Shown here piece after piece: positions 30,093 to 38,380 of a stretch of 39,110 nt of DNA; the first letter of the stretch is position 1, and each line of letters begins with the position of its first letter. A program made the translations under genes and the position numbers. The notes beneath the pieces are model-generated. The model made no database searches and was not told where the DNA came from. It saw nothing but the letters and a program-made list of their open reading frames with translations. This DNA comes from Firmicutes bacterium CAG:194 (GTDB taxonomy: Bacteria > Bacillota > Clostridia > Lachnospirales > Lachnospiraceae): the NCBI GenBank assembly GCA_000432915.1, contig HF995250.1, positions 1 to 39,110 of the forward strand, in the 5' to 3' direction.

Positions 30093-33000
30093 ATGATGGA
30101 AAAGAGTAGAAACAGAGCAGTCGGCAGACAAGTCCGAAAAATGATCGCAGCAGCTATGGCAGCAATGCTTGTGTTTACCTCTGCAAATGTGGCAGACGTA
30201 AATGCAGAAGAAACAGTGCTGGCAGTCAGTGAGAATGCTGTTACAGGGGAAACGGGAGCGGGAGTAGTAGAAGCAAAGAAAACAGGTGAGCCAGAAGTAG
30301 AAAACGGTGGAGCTGAGAACAGGGAAGCAGAGAACACAGATCTGGATGCAGAAACAGCAGATCCGGACACAGAAACCGCGGACGGAACACACACATATAA
30401 AAATGGTTTCTGCACAGACGACGGCTGTGACGCATACGAGCCTGCAGTACTTACAACCGGCAAATATGATATAGATGCCAACGGCGAAATAACGGACAGT
30501 GACGAAGCCTACGAAATTGGAAATGCAGGGCAGCTTTACTGGTTTGCCGGGCTTGTAAACGGAACATTGACAGACGGAACCGCGCAGAATCTGAAGGCGA
30601 ACGCAGTTCTGACAGCAGATATCATTGTGAATAAAGATCTGCTGGCAAGCATTAATACAGATGATGACGGAAATGTTACAAACGGAAAATCCTTCCGGAT
30701 ATGGTTACCTATGGGAAAGATAAATGGTGATAATGGACAACGGATGCTGTACGCAGGTATTTTTGATGGAAAGGGGCACAGCATCAGTGGGTTGTATGCG
30801 AATCTGTATGATGCGCCGGTTGAGGATTCGGATTATACCAGTAATAAAAATTGTGCAGGTTTATTTGGTTCTCATGCCGGAGTGACCAGAAACTTGGGAA
30901 TCATGGATTCATATATAAGAGGAGATATGTGCGTGGGTGGTATCTGTGCTTACAATGATGCAGGAACTATCCAAAACTGCTATAGTACGGCTACAGTATA
31001 TGGGGAAAGTTACTTAGGAGGCATTTGTGGTCGTAGTCGAAGTAATAGTATAATAGAAAACTGTTACAATGCAGGATATGTTTATGGAGCTGCTAGAAGT
31101 ATAGGTGGTATCTGTGGAGATAATTATTCAACAATAGAAAGCTGCTATAATATTGGAATTATAGAGGGAAATTTTATGGTTGGTGGAATTGTTGGAGGAA
31201 GTTCCGGATCTGGTAATACAATATGGATAAAAGATTGTTACAATAGAGGAAACGTGATAGGGGATACAAAAGACATTGGTGGTATCGGAGGATATATCGG
31301 TCGCAGTCTGGTTGAAAATTGCTACAGTCAGGCAACTGTCAGTGGTAATACAAATGTTGGTGGTATTTGTGGCAATGGTTATGAGGCTGACTTTCAGAAT
31401 GCATACTATGATTCAAATTTGTATACAGGAAATGCGATTGGGTATTTAAAAGATGCAACAACCGAGAAGACTGAAGGAAAACCCTCGCAGGCATTTGAAA
31501 GCGGTGAGATCGCATATCTGCTGCAGGCTGACCGTGAGGAACCGGTCTGGGGACAGACACTTTCCGGAAATGATGTGCAGACATATCCGGTACTGGGCGG
31601 CGCAAAGGTGTATCAGGTAACTGAATACAAAGGATGTATCGAAAGCACAGGAATCGCAGGAACTACTTATAATAATGCGAATGCCCCTGTTTTTGAACCA
31701 CATGTATATGAAAATGGATTTTGTACAATCTGCAGCGCATACGAGCCTGCAGTACTTACAACCGGCAAATATGATATAGATGTCAATGGCGAAATAACGG
31801 ACAGTGACGAAGCCTACGAAATCGGAAATGCAGGGCAGCTTTACTGGTTTGCCGGACTTGTAAACGGAACACTGACAGACGGAACCGCGCAGAATCTGAA
31901 AGCGAACGCAGTTCTGACAGCAGATATCACAGTGAATGAAGATCTGCTGACAAGCATTAATACAGATGATGACGGTAATGTTACAAATGGTAGTTCTTTC
32001 AAAGCATGGCGACCAATGGGAATGGCAGATGAAAAGGGGAATTTGACAGGATGGTACACTGGTATTTTTGATGGAAATGGGCACAGTATCAGCGGCTTAT
32101 ACGTAAACAGAGATGAGGCAGCGGATGATGTGCATACATGGTTTAAAAGCTGTATTGGTTTATTTGGATATTATAGCGGAGTGACCAGAAATTTATCTGT
32201 TTTAGATTCTTATATGAGAGGAAAAGATTGCATTGGTGGCATTTGTGGTTACAATGATGGTGGAACTATCCAGAACTGTTATAGTGCTGCTACAGTATGT
32301 GGTGATTCCTATATAGGGGGTATTTGTGGTCGCAGTGAAGGTGATAGCATAATAGAAAACTGTTATAATACAGGATATGTTTATGGAGCTACTAGAAGTA
32401 TAGGTGGTATCTGTGGAGATAATAGTGCCACATTGCAAGGGTGTTACAATGTTGGAAACGTTAACGGGAAATTTTATGTTGGCGGAATTGTTGGAGAAAG
32501 TTCCGGATCTGGTAATACAATATGGATAAAAGATTGTTACAATAGAGGAAACGTGATAGGGGATACAAAAGATATTGGTGGTATCGGAGGATATATCGGT
32601 AGCAGTCTTGTTGAAAACTGCTATAGTCAGGCAACTGTCAGCGGAAATACAAATGTTGGGGGTATTTGTGGTAATAGTAATAAGGTTGACTTTCAGAATG
32701 CATACTATGATTCAAATTTGTACACAGGAAATGCGATTGGATATTTAAAAGATGCAACAATCAAACAGATCGAAGGAAAAACCTCGCAGGCATTTGAAAG
32801 CGGTGAGATCGCATATCTGCTGCAGGCAGGTCGTGAGGAAGCAATCTGGGGACAGACACTCTCCGGAAATGATGTGCAGACATATCCGGTATTAGGCGGC
32901 GCAAGAGTATATCAGAACATCACCTATCAGGACTGCGCAAAAGATGAGGCGCATACAGTTTATACCTATGCGAATGAACAGAAACAGGAAAGTTATGATT

Positions 33001-33839
33001 ATACCTTACAGGAAGTAAAAGCCAAAGAACCAAAGTGTACAGAAGCAGGAAACAAGGCTTATTACAAATGCAGTGTCTGCGGAAAACTTTACACAGATCA
33101 GGAAGGAACGAATGAAGTGTCAGCAAACACAGTAGTGGTTCCTGCCAAAGGGCATAGCTTTACATGGATCATTGACAGAGAAGCAACGGAGCAGGCAGAG
33201 GGAAGCAGACACGAGGAATGCAGCATCTGTCATGAAAAGAAAGCTGCAGTTGCAATCCCGAAACTGCCATCCAGTACACAGCCGAGCGAATCGCCAAGCC
33301 AGAAGCCAAGCGGATCGCCAAGCCAGAAGCCAAGTGAATCGCCAAGCCAGAAGCCAAGCGGATCGCCAAGCCAGCAGCCGGGGCAGGATATAAAAGTACC
33401 TGCAAAGGGCACAAAGCTGACAGCGAAAGGTGCCAGCTATCAGGTAACAAGCGCTGCAGAAAAGAATCCTACGGTTGTATACAAAGGCAGCAAAAAGCAG
33501 AAAGCTTCCGTGACGATCCCTGACACTGTTACAATTGATAAGGTGACTTATAAGGTAACTTCGATCGCAGCAAATGCATTTAAAAATAATAAGAAGCTGA
33601 AAAAAGTTGTGATTGGAAAGAATGTCACAAAGATCGGTAAAAAGGCATTCTATGGCTGCAGTAAATTAAAGAAGATCACGGTGAAAACAACAAAGCTGAC
33701 CAAGAAAAATGTTGGCAGACAGGCATTCAAAGGGATTCATAAAAAAGCAGCCTTTAAAGTACCAAAGAAAAAGATAAGCAGCTATCGTAAAGTGTTTAGA
33801 GCCAGAGGTGCAGCAAAAACGACGAAAGTTACAAAATAA
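30093..33839 (+). CDS. Large GLUG-repeat cell-surface protein with C-terminal leucine-rich-type repeat
   Basis: A 1248-residue secreted protein. Residues 1-38 form a signal peptide (basic RQVRK, then AAAMAAMLVFTSANVADVNA). A Glu/Ala-rich stretch and a CDDGCDAYEP-type Cys motif follow. Two modules of about 395 residues (codons 114-508 and 549-941) are near copies and carry many GLUG-type repeats such as GGICGYNDGGTIQNCYSAAT. Then come a domain with CSVCGK and CSICHEKK, a Ser-Pro-Gln-Lys linker of about 35 residues built of PSxSPSQK units, and a C-terminal LRR_5/BspA-like segment (ANAFKNNKKLKKVVIG, GKKAFYGCSKLKKI). No LPxTG or SLH domain is seen; the Lys-rich end may bind the wall. It has its own strong promoter and a terminator. 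Confidence 0.88.
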   Translation: MMEKSRNRAVGRQVRKMIAAAMAAMLVFTSANVADVNAEETVLAVSENAVTGETGAGVVEAKKTGEPEVENGGAENREAENTDLDAETADPDTETADGTHTYKNGFCTDDGCDAYEPAVLTTGKYDIDANGEITDSDEAYEIGNAGQLYWFAGLVNGTLTDGTAQNLKANAVLTADIIVNKDLLASINTDDDGNVTNGKSFRIWLPMGKINGDNGQRMLYAGIFDGKGHSISGLYANLYDAPVEDSDYTSNKNCAGLFGSHAGVTRNLGIMDSYIRGDMCVGGICAYNDAGTIQNCYSTATVYGESYLGGICGRSRSNSIIENCYNAGYVYGAARSIGGICGDNYSTIESCYNIGIIEGNFMVGGIVGGSSGSGNTIWIKDCYNRGNVIGDTKDIGGIGGYIGRSLVENCYSQATVSGNTNVGGICGNGYEADFQNAYYDSNLYTGNAIGYLKDATTEKTEGKPSQAFESGEIAYLLQADREEPVWGQTLSGNDVQTYPVLGGAKVYQVTEYKGCIESTGIAGTTYNNANAPVFEPHVYENGFCTICSAYEPAVLTTGKYDIDVNGEITDSDEAYEIGNAGQLYWFAGLVNGTLTDGTAQNLKANAVLTADITVNEDLLTSINTDDDGNVTNGSSFKAWRPMGMADEKGNLTGWYTGIFDGNGHSISGLYVNRDEAADDVHTWFKSCIGLFGYYSGVTRNLSVLDSYMRGKDCIGGICGYNDGGTIQNCYSAATVCGDSYIGGICGRSEGDSIIENCYNTGYVYGATRSIGGICGDNSATLQGCYNVGNVNGKFYVGGIVGESSGSGNTIWIKDCYNRGNVIGDTKDIGGIGGYIGSSLVENCYSQATVSGNTNVGGICGNSNKVDFQNAYYDSNLYTGNAIGYLKDATIKQIEGKTSQAFESGEIAYLLQAGREEAIWGQTLSGNDVQTYPVLGGARVYQNITYQDCAKDEAHTVYTYANEQKQESYDYTLQEVKAKEPKCTEAGNKAYYKCSVCGKLYTDQEGTNEVSANTVVVPAKGHSFTWIIDREATEQAEGSRHEECSICHEKKAAVAIPKLPSSTQPSESPSQKPSGSPSQKPSESPSQKPSGSPSQQPGQDIKVPAKGTKLTAKGASYQVTSAAEKNPTVVYKGSKKQKASVTIPDTVTIDKVTYKVTSIAANAFKNNKKLKKVVIGKNVTKIGKKAFYGCSKLKKITVKTTKLTKKNVGRQAFKGIHKKAAFKVPKKKISSYRKVFRARGAAKTTKVTK
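30432..31616 (+). repeat. Copy 1 of the 1.2-kb internal duplication in the surface protein gene
   Basis: This stretch and 31737-32915 encode near-identical modules, offset by 1305 bases (435 codons). Their opening bases and the GLUG-repeat cores match almost completely; differences concentrate around residues 205-240 of each module. Homologous recombination between them could shorten or lengthen the protein. Confidence 0.85.
31737..32915 (+). repeat. Copy 2 of the 1.2-kb internal duplication in the surface protein gene
   Basis: It repeats 30432-31616 with a net loss of two codons. The junctions are bounded by GCATACGAGCCTGCAGTACT on the left and a TATCCGGTA...TATCAG block on the right. Confidence 0.85.
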
Positions 33840-33841
33840 AG

Positions 33842-33875
33842 CAGAAAAGGTGTTTGCGGTGCAGACACCTTTCTG
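33842..33875 (+). terminator. Terminator after the surface protein gene
   Basis: Arms CAGAAAAGGTGT (33842-33853) and ACACCTTTCTG (33865-33875) pair almost perfectly, followed by a short T-rich tail. Confidence 0.72.
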
Positions 33876-33902
33876 TTTGCCTAAAATTGTATACACGTAT
33901 CC

Positions 33903-33932
33903 TTGACGAAATGCTATTTCATACATTATAAT
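33903..33932 (+). promoter_or_regulatory. Putative sigma-A promoter of the symporter gene
   Basis: TTGACG at 33903-33908 and TATAAT at 33927-33932 with an 18-base spacer. The leader to the start codon is about 70 bases. Confidence 0.7.
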
Positions 33933-34006
33933 AGGTAACAGTTTTGTACTTTACCGTAGCAAAGAGTAGTCAAAACAATCGAAATTCTTACATATGGGAG
34001 GAGAAC

Positions 34007-35563
34007 ATGAGTAATACATTAGGTTGGATCATTGTAGCGTTTGTACTCTATCTTCTGGGCATGGTAGCAGTCGGAGCTGCTTACGCAAAGAAGAACAGCA
34101 GTGCAGAAGATTATTTTCTGGGAGGCAGAAGTCTTGGAGGCTTTGTGGCAGCGCTTTCCGCACAGGCATCGGATATGAGCGGATGGCTTCTGATGGGGCT
34201 TCCGGGCGGCGTATATGCGCTGGGAACAGGACAGTCGTGGATCGCGATCGGTCTTTTCCTCGGAACGGTTGTAAACTGGCTGGTTATTTCAGGACCGCTT
34301 CGCCGTTATACGATCCGGGCGAACAATTCCCTGACACTGCCTACTTACTTTGAGAACAGATTCCATGATAAGAAGAAAGTGCTTTTGCTGATCTCTTCGA
34401 TCACGATTGTTATTTTCTTCCTTGTTTATACCGCATCAGCACTGGCATCCGGTGGTAAGCTTTTCAATTCCGTATTTGGTGTAGATTACCGTATTGCACT
34501 GACGATCGGTGCACTTGTTATTCTGGTATACACATTCCTTGGCGGGTTCATGGCAGTCTGTGTGACAGACTTTATCCAGGGAACACTGATGCTGATCGGC
34601 CTTCTGATCGTTCCGATCATGGCATATGGGATCATTGGAGGTAACCTTTCCGCAGCACTGGATGCGCAGGGCGTTGCGGGCGGCTCTTCCGCATTCCTGA
34701 GCCTTGTCAGAAATGGAGATAAGACATATTCAGCGATCGATATCATTTCACAGCTTGCATGGGGACTCGGTTATTGTGGTATGCCACATATCCTTGTACG
34801 TTTCATGGCAGTCCGCGATGAAAAAGAATTAAAAAAATCCAAAACAGTAGCGATCATCTGGGTTGCACTTTCCCTGTTCTTTGCATGCTTCATCGGTGTA
34901 GTCGGCAGAGCATTCCTGACAACTCCACTGGAAGGCGGCGATACAGAAAAAGTATTTATTAAGATGATCCTGCAGCTCTTTACGGAAAACTATTATCTGC
35001 CGGTGGTCGGTGGTATCTTCTTATGCGGTATTCTGGCTGCGATCATGTCAACAGCAGATTCCCAGCTCCTTGTCAGTGCTTCTTCCGTAGCGGAAGACAT
35101 CTACAAGGGTGTATTTAAAAAGGATGCGGATGATAAGACAGTTCTGAATATCAGCCGTATCACAGTACTCGTCATTGCAGTACTTGCTTACTTGATCGCA
35201 CTTGATCCGAACAGCTCCATCATGGGACTTGTATCCAACGCATGGGCAGGCTTCGGTGCAGCCTTCGGACCGCTTGTTGTATTATCCCTGTTCTGGAAAC
35301 GTACCAATCTGCAGGGTGCAGTTGCAGGTGTTTTATCCGGCGCGATCACAGTTATCGTATGGGACTACTTAAAGATCGTCTCTACTGTAGATGAAGCAGG
35401 TAATGCGATCCGCGTAACGATCGGCGGCTACACAGGTCTTTATTCCCTGTTGGTCGGTTTCATTATCAGCCTGATCTGCATCGTCGTTGTCAGCCTTCTG
35501 ACACCGGCTCCTGACGCAGAAATTCTTCAGGAGTTCGACGACGTTAAAAACAAACGCGTATAA
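34007..35563 (+). CDS. putP: PutP-type sodium/proline symporter (SSS family)
   Basis: A 518-residue, 13-segment sodium:solute symporter importing proline with Na+. The family pattern is clear: AEDYFLGGRSLGGFVAALSAQASDMSGWLLMGLPGGVYA near residues 32-70, WLVISGPLRRYTIRANNSLTLPTYFENRF, LGYCGMPHILVRFMA, and ILAAIMSTADSQLLVSASSVAEDI, the sodium-site SS/TADS region. I chose the ATG at 34007 (GGGAGGAG upstream) over an upstream opening at 33944, which starts in the leader. It has its own promoter and no partner gene. Substrate is inferred from close match to PutP; pantothenate or other solutes are less likely. Confidence 0.92.
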   Translation: MSNTLGWIIVAFVLYLLGMVAVGAAYAKKNSSAEDYFLGGRSLGGFVAALSAQASDMSGWLLMGLPGGVYALGTGQSWIAIGLFLGTVVNWLVISGPLRRYTIRANNSLTLPTYFENRFHDKKKVLLLISSITIVIFFLVYTASALASGGKLFNSVFGVDYRIALTIGALVILVYTFLGGFMAVCVTDFIQGTLMLIGLLIVPIMAYGIIGGNLSAALDAQGVAGGSSAFLSLVRNGDKTYSAIDIISQLAWGLGYCGMPHILVRFMAVRDEKELKKSKTVAIIWVALSLFFACFIGVVGRAFLTTPLEGGDTEKVFIKMILQLFTENYYLPVVGGIFLCGILAAIMSTADSQLLVSASSVAEDIYKGVFKKDADDKTVLNISRITVLVIAVLAYLIALDPNSSIMGLVSNAWAGFGAAFGPLVVLSLFWKRTNLQGAVAGVLSGAITVIVWDYLKIVSTVDEAGNAIRVTIGGYTGLYSLLVGFIISLICIVVVSLLTPAPDAEILQEFDDVKNKRV

Positions 35564-35594
35564 ACATTCTATTATATTAAACATTCTATTATAT
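35561..35594 (+). repeat. 17-bp perfect tandem repeat at the end of putP
   Basis: TAAACATTCTATTATAT occurs at 35561-35577 and again at 35578-35594 without a gap. The first copy includes the putP stop codon. A weaker inverted repeat, TTCTATTATATATAG (35584-35598) with CTATATATAATATAGAA (35652-35668), follows in the same AT-rich stretch. Confidence 0.85.
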
Positions 35595-35679
35595 ATAGAA
35601 GAAACACAACACATTACCATAGAAGTGTAATGCAATTACCCAATATATAATCTATATATAATATAGAAGGTCCCCATCA

Positions 35680-35895
35680 GGGATATATATGCATACCAAG
35701 AAAGAACTGCCCTGTATCATAAGCAATCGATAGCGCAGATGACTGAGATTTGCAAAGCATTTGCCACGCGGAGAGACCACCACGCTTTTTGGTGGCTGGA
35801 GCGTGTGCAAAATATGCTTTGCAAATTGCAGGAAAATCAAGCGTGATTGCGCTGATACAGGACAGTTCTTTCGTATTTCCTACCATATATACCCC
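35680..35895. repeat. About 215-bp foldback (MITE-like) element
   Basis: The two halves are an imperfect inverted repeat. The outer ends read GGGATATATATG-like at left and CATATATACCCC at right. Inward, AAGAACTGCCCTGTATCAT (35702-35720) pairs with 35852-35870 at 17 of 19 positions, and TTTGCAAAGCAT (near 35749-35760) pairs with ATGCTTTGCAAA. At the tip, GCCACGC/GCGTGTGC and CCACC/GGTGG close the loop. No gene is inside; short frames through it come from the palindrome. It lies between putP and the S10 operon promoter. Confidence 0.75.
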
Positions 35896-35953
35896 CAAAA
35901 TTGCTTTGTACGAAAAAAAATACAAAAAAAATACAATTTCGCAAAAAAAATAC

Positions 35954-35982
35954 TTGCAATCCCATAGACCCTGGTTTATACT
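35954..35982 (+). promoter_or_regulatory. S10 ribosomal operon promoter
   Basis: TTGCAA at 35954-35959 and TATACT at 35977-35982 with a 17-base spacer. Upstream runs of A (35907-35950) form an UP-element-like stretch, as expected for a ribosomal protein promoter. The predicted leader to rpsJ is about 220 bases. Confidence 0.82.
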
Positions 35983-35988
35983 CAATAT

Positions 35989-36211
35989 TGCTGTGGCATG
36001 ATAGCTATGAAGCGTGAGGTTGCTGCATTCTATGCAGGTTTTCCGTGGAGCGAATGTCAAGTTAGGAAACTGACGACAAGTCACTGTACCAAATATGGAG
36101 TCTGCCAAAGAGCAGAAACGACGTGTGAGTTCAGGACACACACGGGAGAGTGTACAGTCACCGCTTGTCGTACTTAAGAAACAAAAGTGCGAAAAGGAGG
36201 CGACTTTTTTT
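35989..36211 (+). promoter_or_regulatory. Structured leader of the S10 operon
   Basis: The leader folds into a branched structure. An outer stem ACGACAAG (36073-36080) / CTTGTCGT (36164-36171) continues as ACTGTAC (36083-36089) / GTACAGT (36152-36158). It encloses two hairpins: TCTGC (36101-36105) / GCAGA (36112-36116) and CGTGTG (36122-36127) / CACACG (36139-36144). Near the start codon AAAAGT and ACTTTT flank the AAAGGAGG site. Such a leader is a candidate site for autogenous control, for instance by L4 encoded in this operon, as known in E. coli; that is inference. Confidence 0.65.
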
Positions 36212-36532
36212 ATGGCAAATCAACAGGTAATGAGAATTACATTGAAAGCCTACGATCATCAATTAGTTGATGCATCTGCAAAAAAAATCATCGAAACAGT
36301 TAAGAAGAACGGATCTCAGGTAAGTGGACCTGTACCGCTTCCTACTAAAAAGGAAGTAGTTACAATCCTTCGTGCAGTTCACAAGTACAAAGATTCCCGT
36401 GAACAGTTCGAACAGAGAACACATAAGAGACTGATCGATGTAATTGCACCAACACAGAAAACAGTTGATGCACTGCAGAGACTTGAGATGCCGGCAGGTG
36501 TGTACATCGGCATCAAGATGAAAAACAACTAG
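36212..36532 (+). CDS. rpsJ: 30S ribosomal protein S10
   Basis: A 106-residue small-subunit protein that also acts as NusE in transcription antitermination. The sequence is near-canonical: VMRITLKAYDHQLVDASAKKIIETVKKNGSQVSGPVPLPTKKEVVTILR, then KYKDSREQFEQRTHKRLIDVIAPTQKTVDALQRLEMPAGVYIGIKMK. I chose the ATG at 36212, after AAAGGAGG eleven bases upstream; an upstream frame opening at 36095 lies in the structured leader. It is the first gene of the S10 operon and is followed by a structured 148-base spacer. Identity is certain. Confidence 0.98.
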   Translation: MANQQVMRITLKAYDHQLVDASAKKIIETVKKNGSQVSGPVPLPTKKEVVTILRAVHKYKDSREQFEQRTHKRLIDVIAPTQKTVDALQRLEMPAGVYIGIKMKNN

Positions 36533-36680
36533 TCAAACCAAACAGATTAGATCCTTTATGAAAGGTTGATATAGAAGTAACAAAATGTTCCACTTATATT
36601 TACCGATTACCCGGATCTAGAATGAACGACGAGGCGGGAGCCGATGACTCGTTCCGCTGTAGAAACAAGGAGGTAACAGA
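36533..36680 (+). promoter_or_regulatory. Structured rpsJ-rplC spacer
   Basis: The spacer has several pairing segments. TAGATCC (about 36547) can pair with GGATCTA (about 36613); inside are CCTTT/AAAGG and AGT-ACA/TGT-ACT hairpins. A second stem, GAACGA (near 36625) with TCGTTC (near 36650), encloses GGC-GGGA-GCC. No terminator T-run and no obvious promoter were seen. It could be a second regulatory or processing element. Confidence 0.45.
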
Positions 36681-37364
36681 ATGAAGAAAGCTATTTTAGC
36701 AACAAAAGTCGGAATGACTCAAATCTTCAATGAAGACGGTTCTTTAATTCCTGTAACCGTACTTCAGGCAGGACCTTGTGTAGTAACCCAGATCAAAACA
36801 GTTGAGAATGACGGTTACAGCGCAGTTCAGGTCGGCTTTGTAGACAAGAAAGACAAGATTGTCAACAAAGACAAAGCAGGAAAGAAAGAAGTAATCCACA
36901 GAAACGGCACAACAAAGGCTGAAAAAGGACACTTCGAAAAAGCTGGAGTTTCTTCCAAGAGATTTGTAAGAGAATTCAAGTTTGAAAACGCAGATGAGTA
37001 TGCACTTGCACAGGAAATCAAAGCTGATATCTTTGCTGAAGGTGATAAGATCGATGCTACTGCAACTTCAAAGGGTAAAGGATTCCAGGGCGCGATCAAG
37101 AGACATGGTCAGCACAGAGGACCTATGGCACATGGCTCTAAATTCCATCGTCATCAGGGTTCCAATGGTGCATGTTCTTCTCCTTCAAAAGTATTTAAAG
37201 GAAAAGGAATGCCTGGACATATGGGTTGCGTAAAGGTAACAGTTCAGAATCTTGAAGTTGTTAAGGTTGATGCTGAAAAGAATTTACTTTTAGTAAAGGG
37301 TTCAGTACCGGGACCTAAAAAAGCTTTAGTAACAATCAAAGAAACCACTAGAGTGGAAGCTTAA
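36681..37364 (+). CDS. rplC: 50S ribosomal protein L3
   Basis: A 227-residue large-subunit protein, among the first to bind 23S rRNA and near the peptidyl transferase centre. The N-terminus KKAILATKVGMTQIFNEDGSLIPVTVLQAGP and the signature KGFQGAIKRHGQHRGPMAHGSKFHRHQGSNGACSSPSKVFKGKGMPGHMG are canonical. It is slightly longer than the usual 205-215 residues through an insert near 70-85 and a C-terminal tail. Preceded by AAGGAGG; the next gene starts 25 bases after its stop. Identity is certain. Confidence 0.97.
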   Translation: MKKAILATKVGMTQIFNEDGSLIPVTVLQAGPCVVTQIKTVENDGYSAVQVGFVDKKDKIVNKDKAGKKEVIHRNGTTKAEKGHFEKAGVSSKRFVREFKFENADEYALAQEIKADIFAEGDKIDATATSKGKGFQGAIKRHGQHRGPMAHGSKFHRHQGSNGACSSPSKVFKGKGMPGHMGCVKVTVQNLEVVKVDAEKNLLLVKGSVPGPKKALVTIKETTRVEA

Positions 37365-37389
37365 TTAGGATGAAAGGAGGACCATTCAG

Positions 37390-38010
37390 ATGGCAAACGT
37401 ATCTGTTTATAATATGGAAGGCAAAGAAGTTGGCACAATGGAGCTGAGTGATGCAGTGTTTGGCGTAGAAGTCAACGAGCATTTAGTTCACCTTGCAGTT
37501 GTCCAGCAGCTTGCAAACAACCGTCAGGGTACACAGAAAGCAAAAACACGTTCTGAAGTATCCGGTGGTGGTAGAAAACCTTGGAGACAGAAAGGAACAG
37601 GTCATGCAAGACAGGGTTCTACAAGATCTCCACAGTGGACAGGAGGCGGAGTTGTATTTGCTCCAACACCTAGAGATTACTCCTTCAAGTTAAATAAGAA
37701 GGAAAAGAGATTAGCACTGAAATCCGCTTTAACAAGCAGATTACAGGAAAACAAATTGATCGTTGTTGACGAACTGAAATTCGACGAAGTAAAGACAAAG
37801 AACTTCAAGCAGGTTATGGATAACCTCAAAGTTGAAAAAGGTCTTGTAATCCTTGCTGAGAACGATGCAAACACAGTTCTTTCTGCAAGAAACCTTGCTT
37901 CAATCGATACAACATTAACAAGCCAGATCAATGTATATGACATTATGAAAGCCGGAACTATTGTTCTTACAAAAGACTCCGCAGCAAAGATTGAGGAGGT
38001 GTACGCATAA
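37390..38010 (+). CDS. rplD: 50S ribosomal protein L4
   Basis: A 206-residue protein of the exit-tunnel wall of the large subunit. In E. coli it also represses this operon by binding the leader. The core TRSEVSGGGRKPWRQKGTGHARQGSTRSPQWTGGGVVFAPTPRDYSFKLNKKEKRLALKSAL is canonical; the extended loop that reaches the tunnel lies near residues 45-90. Preceded by AAAGGAGG. The stop overlaps the start of rplW by one base (TAATG), so the two are translationally coupled. The structured leader at 35989-36211 makes autoregulation by this protein plausible here too. Confidence 0.97.
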   Translation: MANVSVYNMEGKEVGTMELSDAVFGVEVNEHLVHLAVVQQLANNRQGTQKAKTRSEVSGGGRKPWRQKGTGHARQGSTRSPQWTGGGVVFAPTPRDYSFKLNKKEKRLALKSALTSRLQENKLIVVDELKFDEVKTKNFKQVMDNLKVEKGLVILAENDANTVLSARNLASIDTTLTSQINVYDIMKAGTIVLTKDSAAKIEEVYA

Positions 38011-38309
38011 TGGCAGATATCAAATATTATGACGTAATTCTGAAACCTGTAGTAACAGAAAAGAGCATGAACGCTATGGGCGAAAAGAAATATACTTTCC
38101 TGGTTCATCCGGAAGCAAACAAGTCTCAGATCAAAGAAGCTGTTGAAAAGATGTTCGACGGTGTTAAGGTAGCAAAGGTTAACACAATGAACAACGACGG
38201 TAAGAAGAAAAGACGTGGTATGGTAGTTGGAACAACTGCTAAGACAAAGAAAGCCATCGTACAGCTGACTGAGGAAAGCAAAGACATCGAGATCTTCGCA
38301 GGACTGTAA
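38010..38309 (+). CDS. rplW: 50S ribosomal protein L23
   Basis: A 99-residue protein at the exit of the ribosomal tunnel; it is the docking site for trigger factor and the signal recognition particle. The pattern YYDVILKPVVTEKSMNAMGEKKYTFLVHPEANKSQIKEAVEKMFDGVKVAKVNTMN and the GRRGM-like KKKRRGMVVG are canonical. GAGGAGG lies just upstream inside the end of rplD, and the start overlaps the rplD stop by one base. Identity is certain. Confidence 0.97.
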   Translation: MADIKYYDVILKPVVTEKSMNAMGEKKYTFLVHPEANKSQIKEAVEKMFDGVKVAKVNTMNNDGKKKRRGMVVGTTAKTKKAIVQLTEESKDIEIFAGL

Positions 38310-38380
38310 GATCGGTCTTTGACAGGCAATAAACACAGTAAAGTGTGATAACAAATCGCAGATTGAAAGGAGAAACAATC

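Noticed and set aside
29814..30392. Minus-strand open frame extending the methyltransferase by about 190 residues
   Set aside because: It is Cys/Phe/Ser-rich antisense of the surface protein gene and leader; the family start with a ribosome binding site is at 29813.
35652..36141. Several frames of 60-150 codons on both strands upstream of rpsJ
   Set aside because: They lie in the foldback element and S10 leader; openness on both strands follows from the inverted repeat, and no ribosome binding sites are seen.
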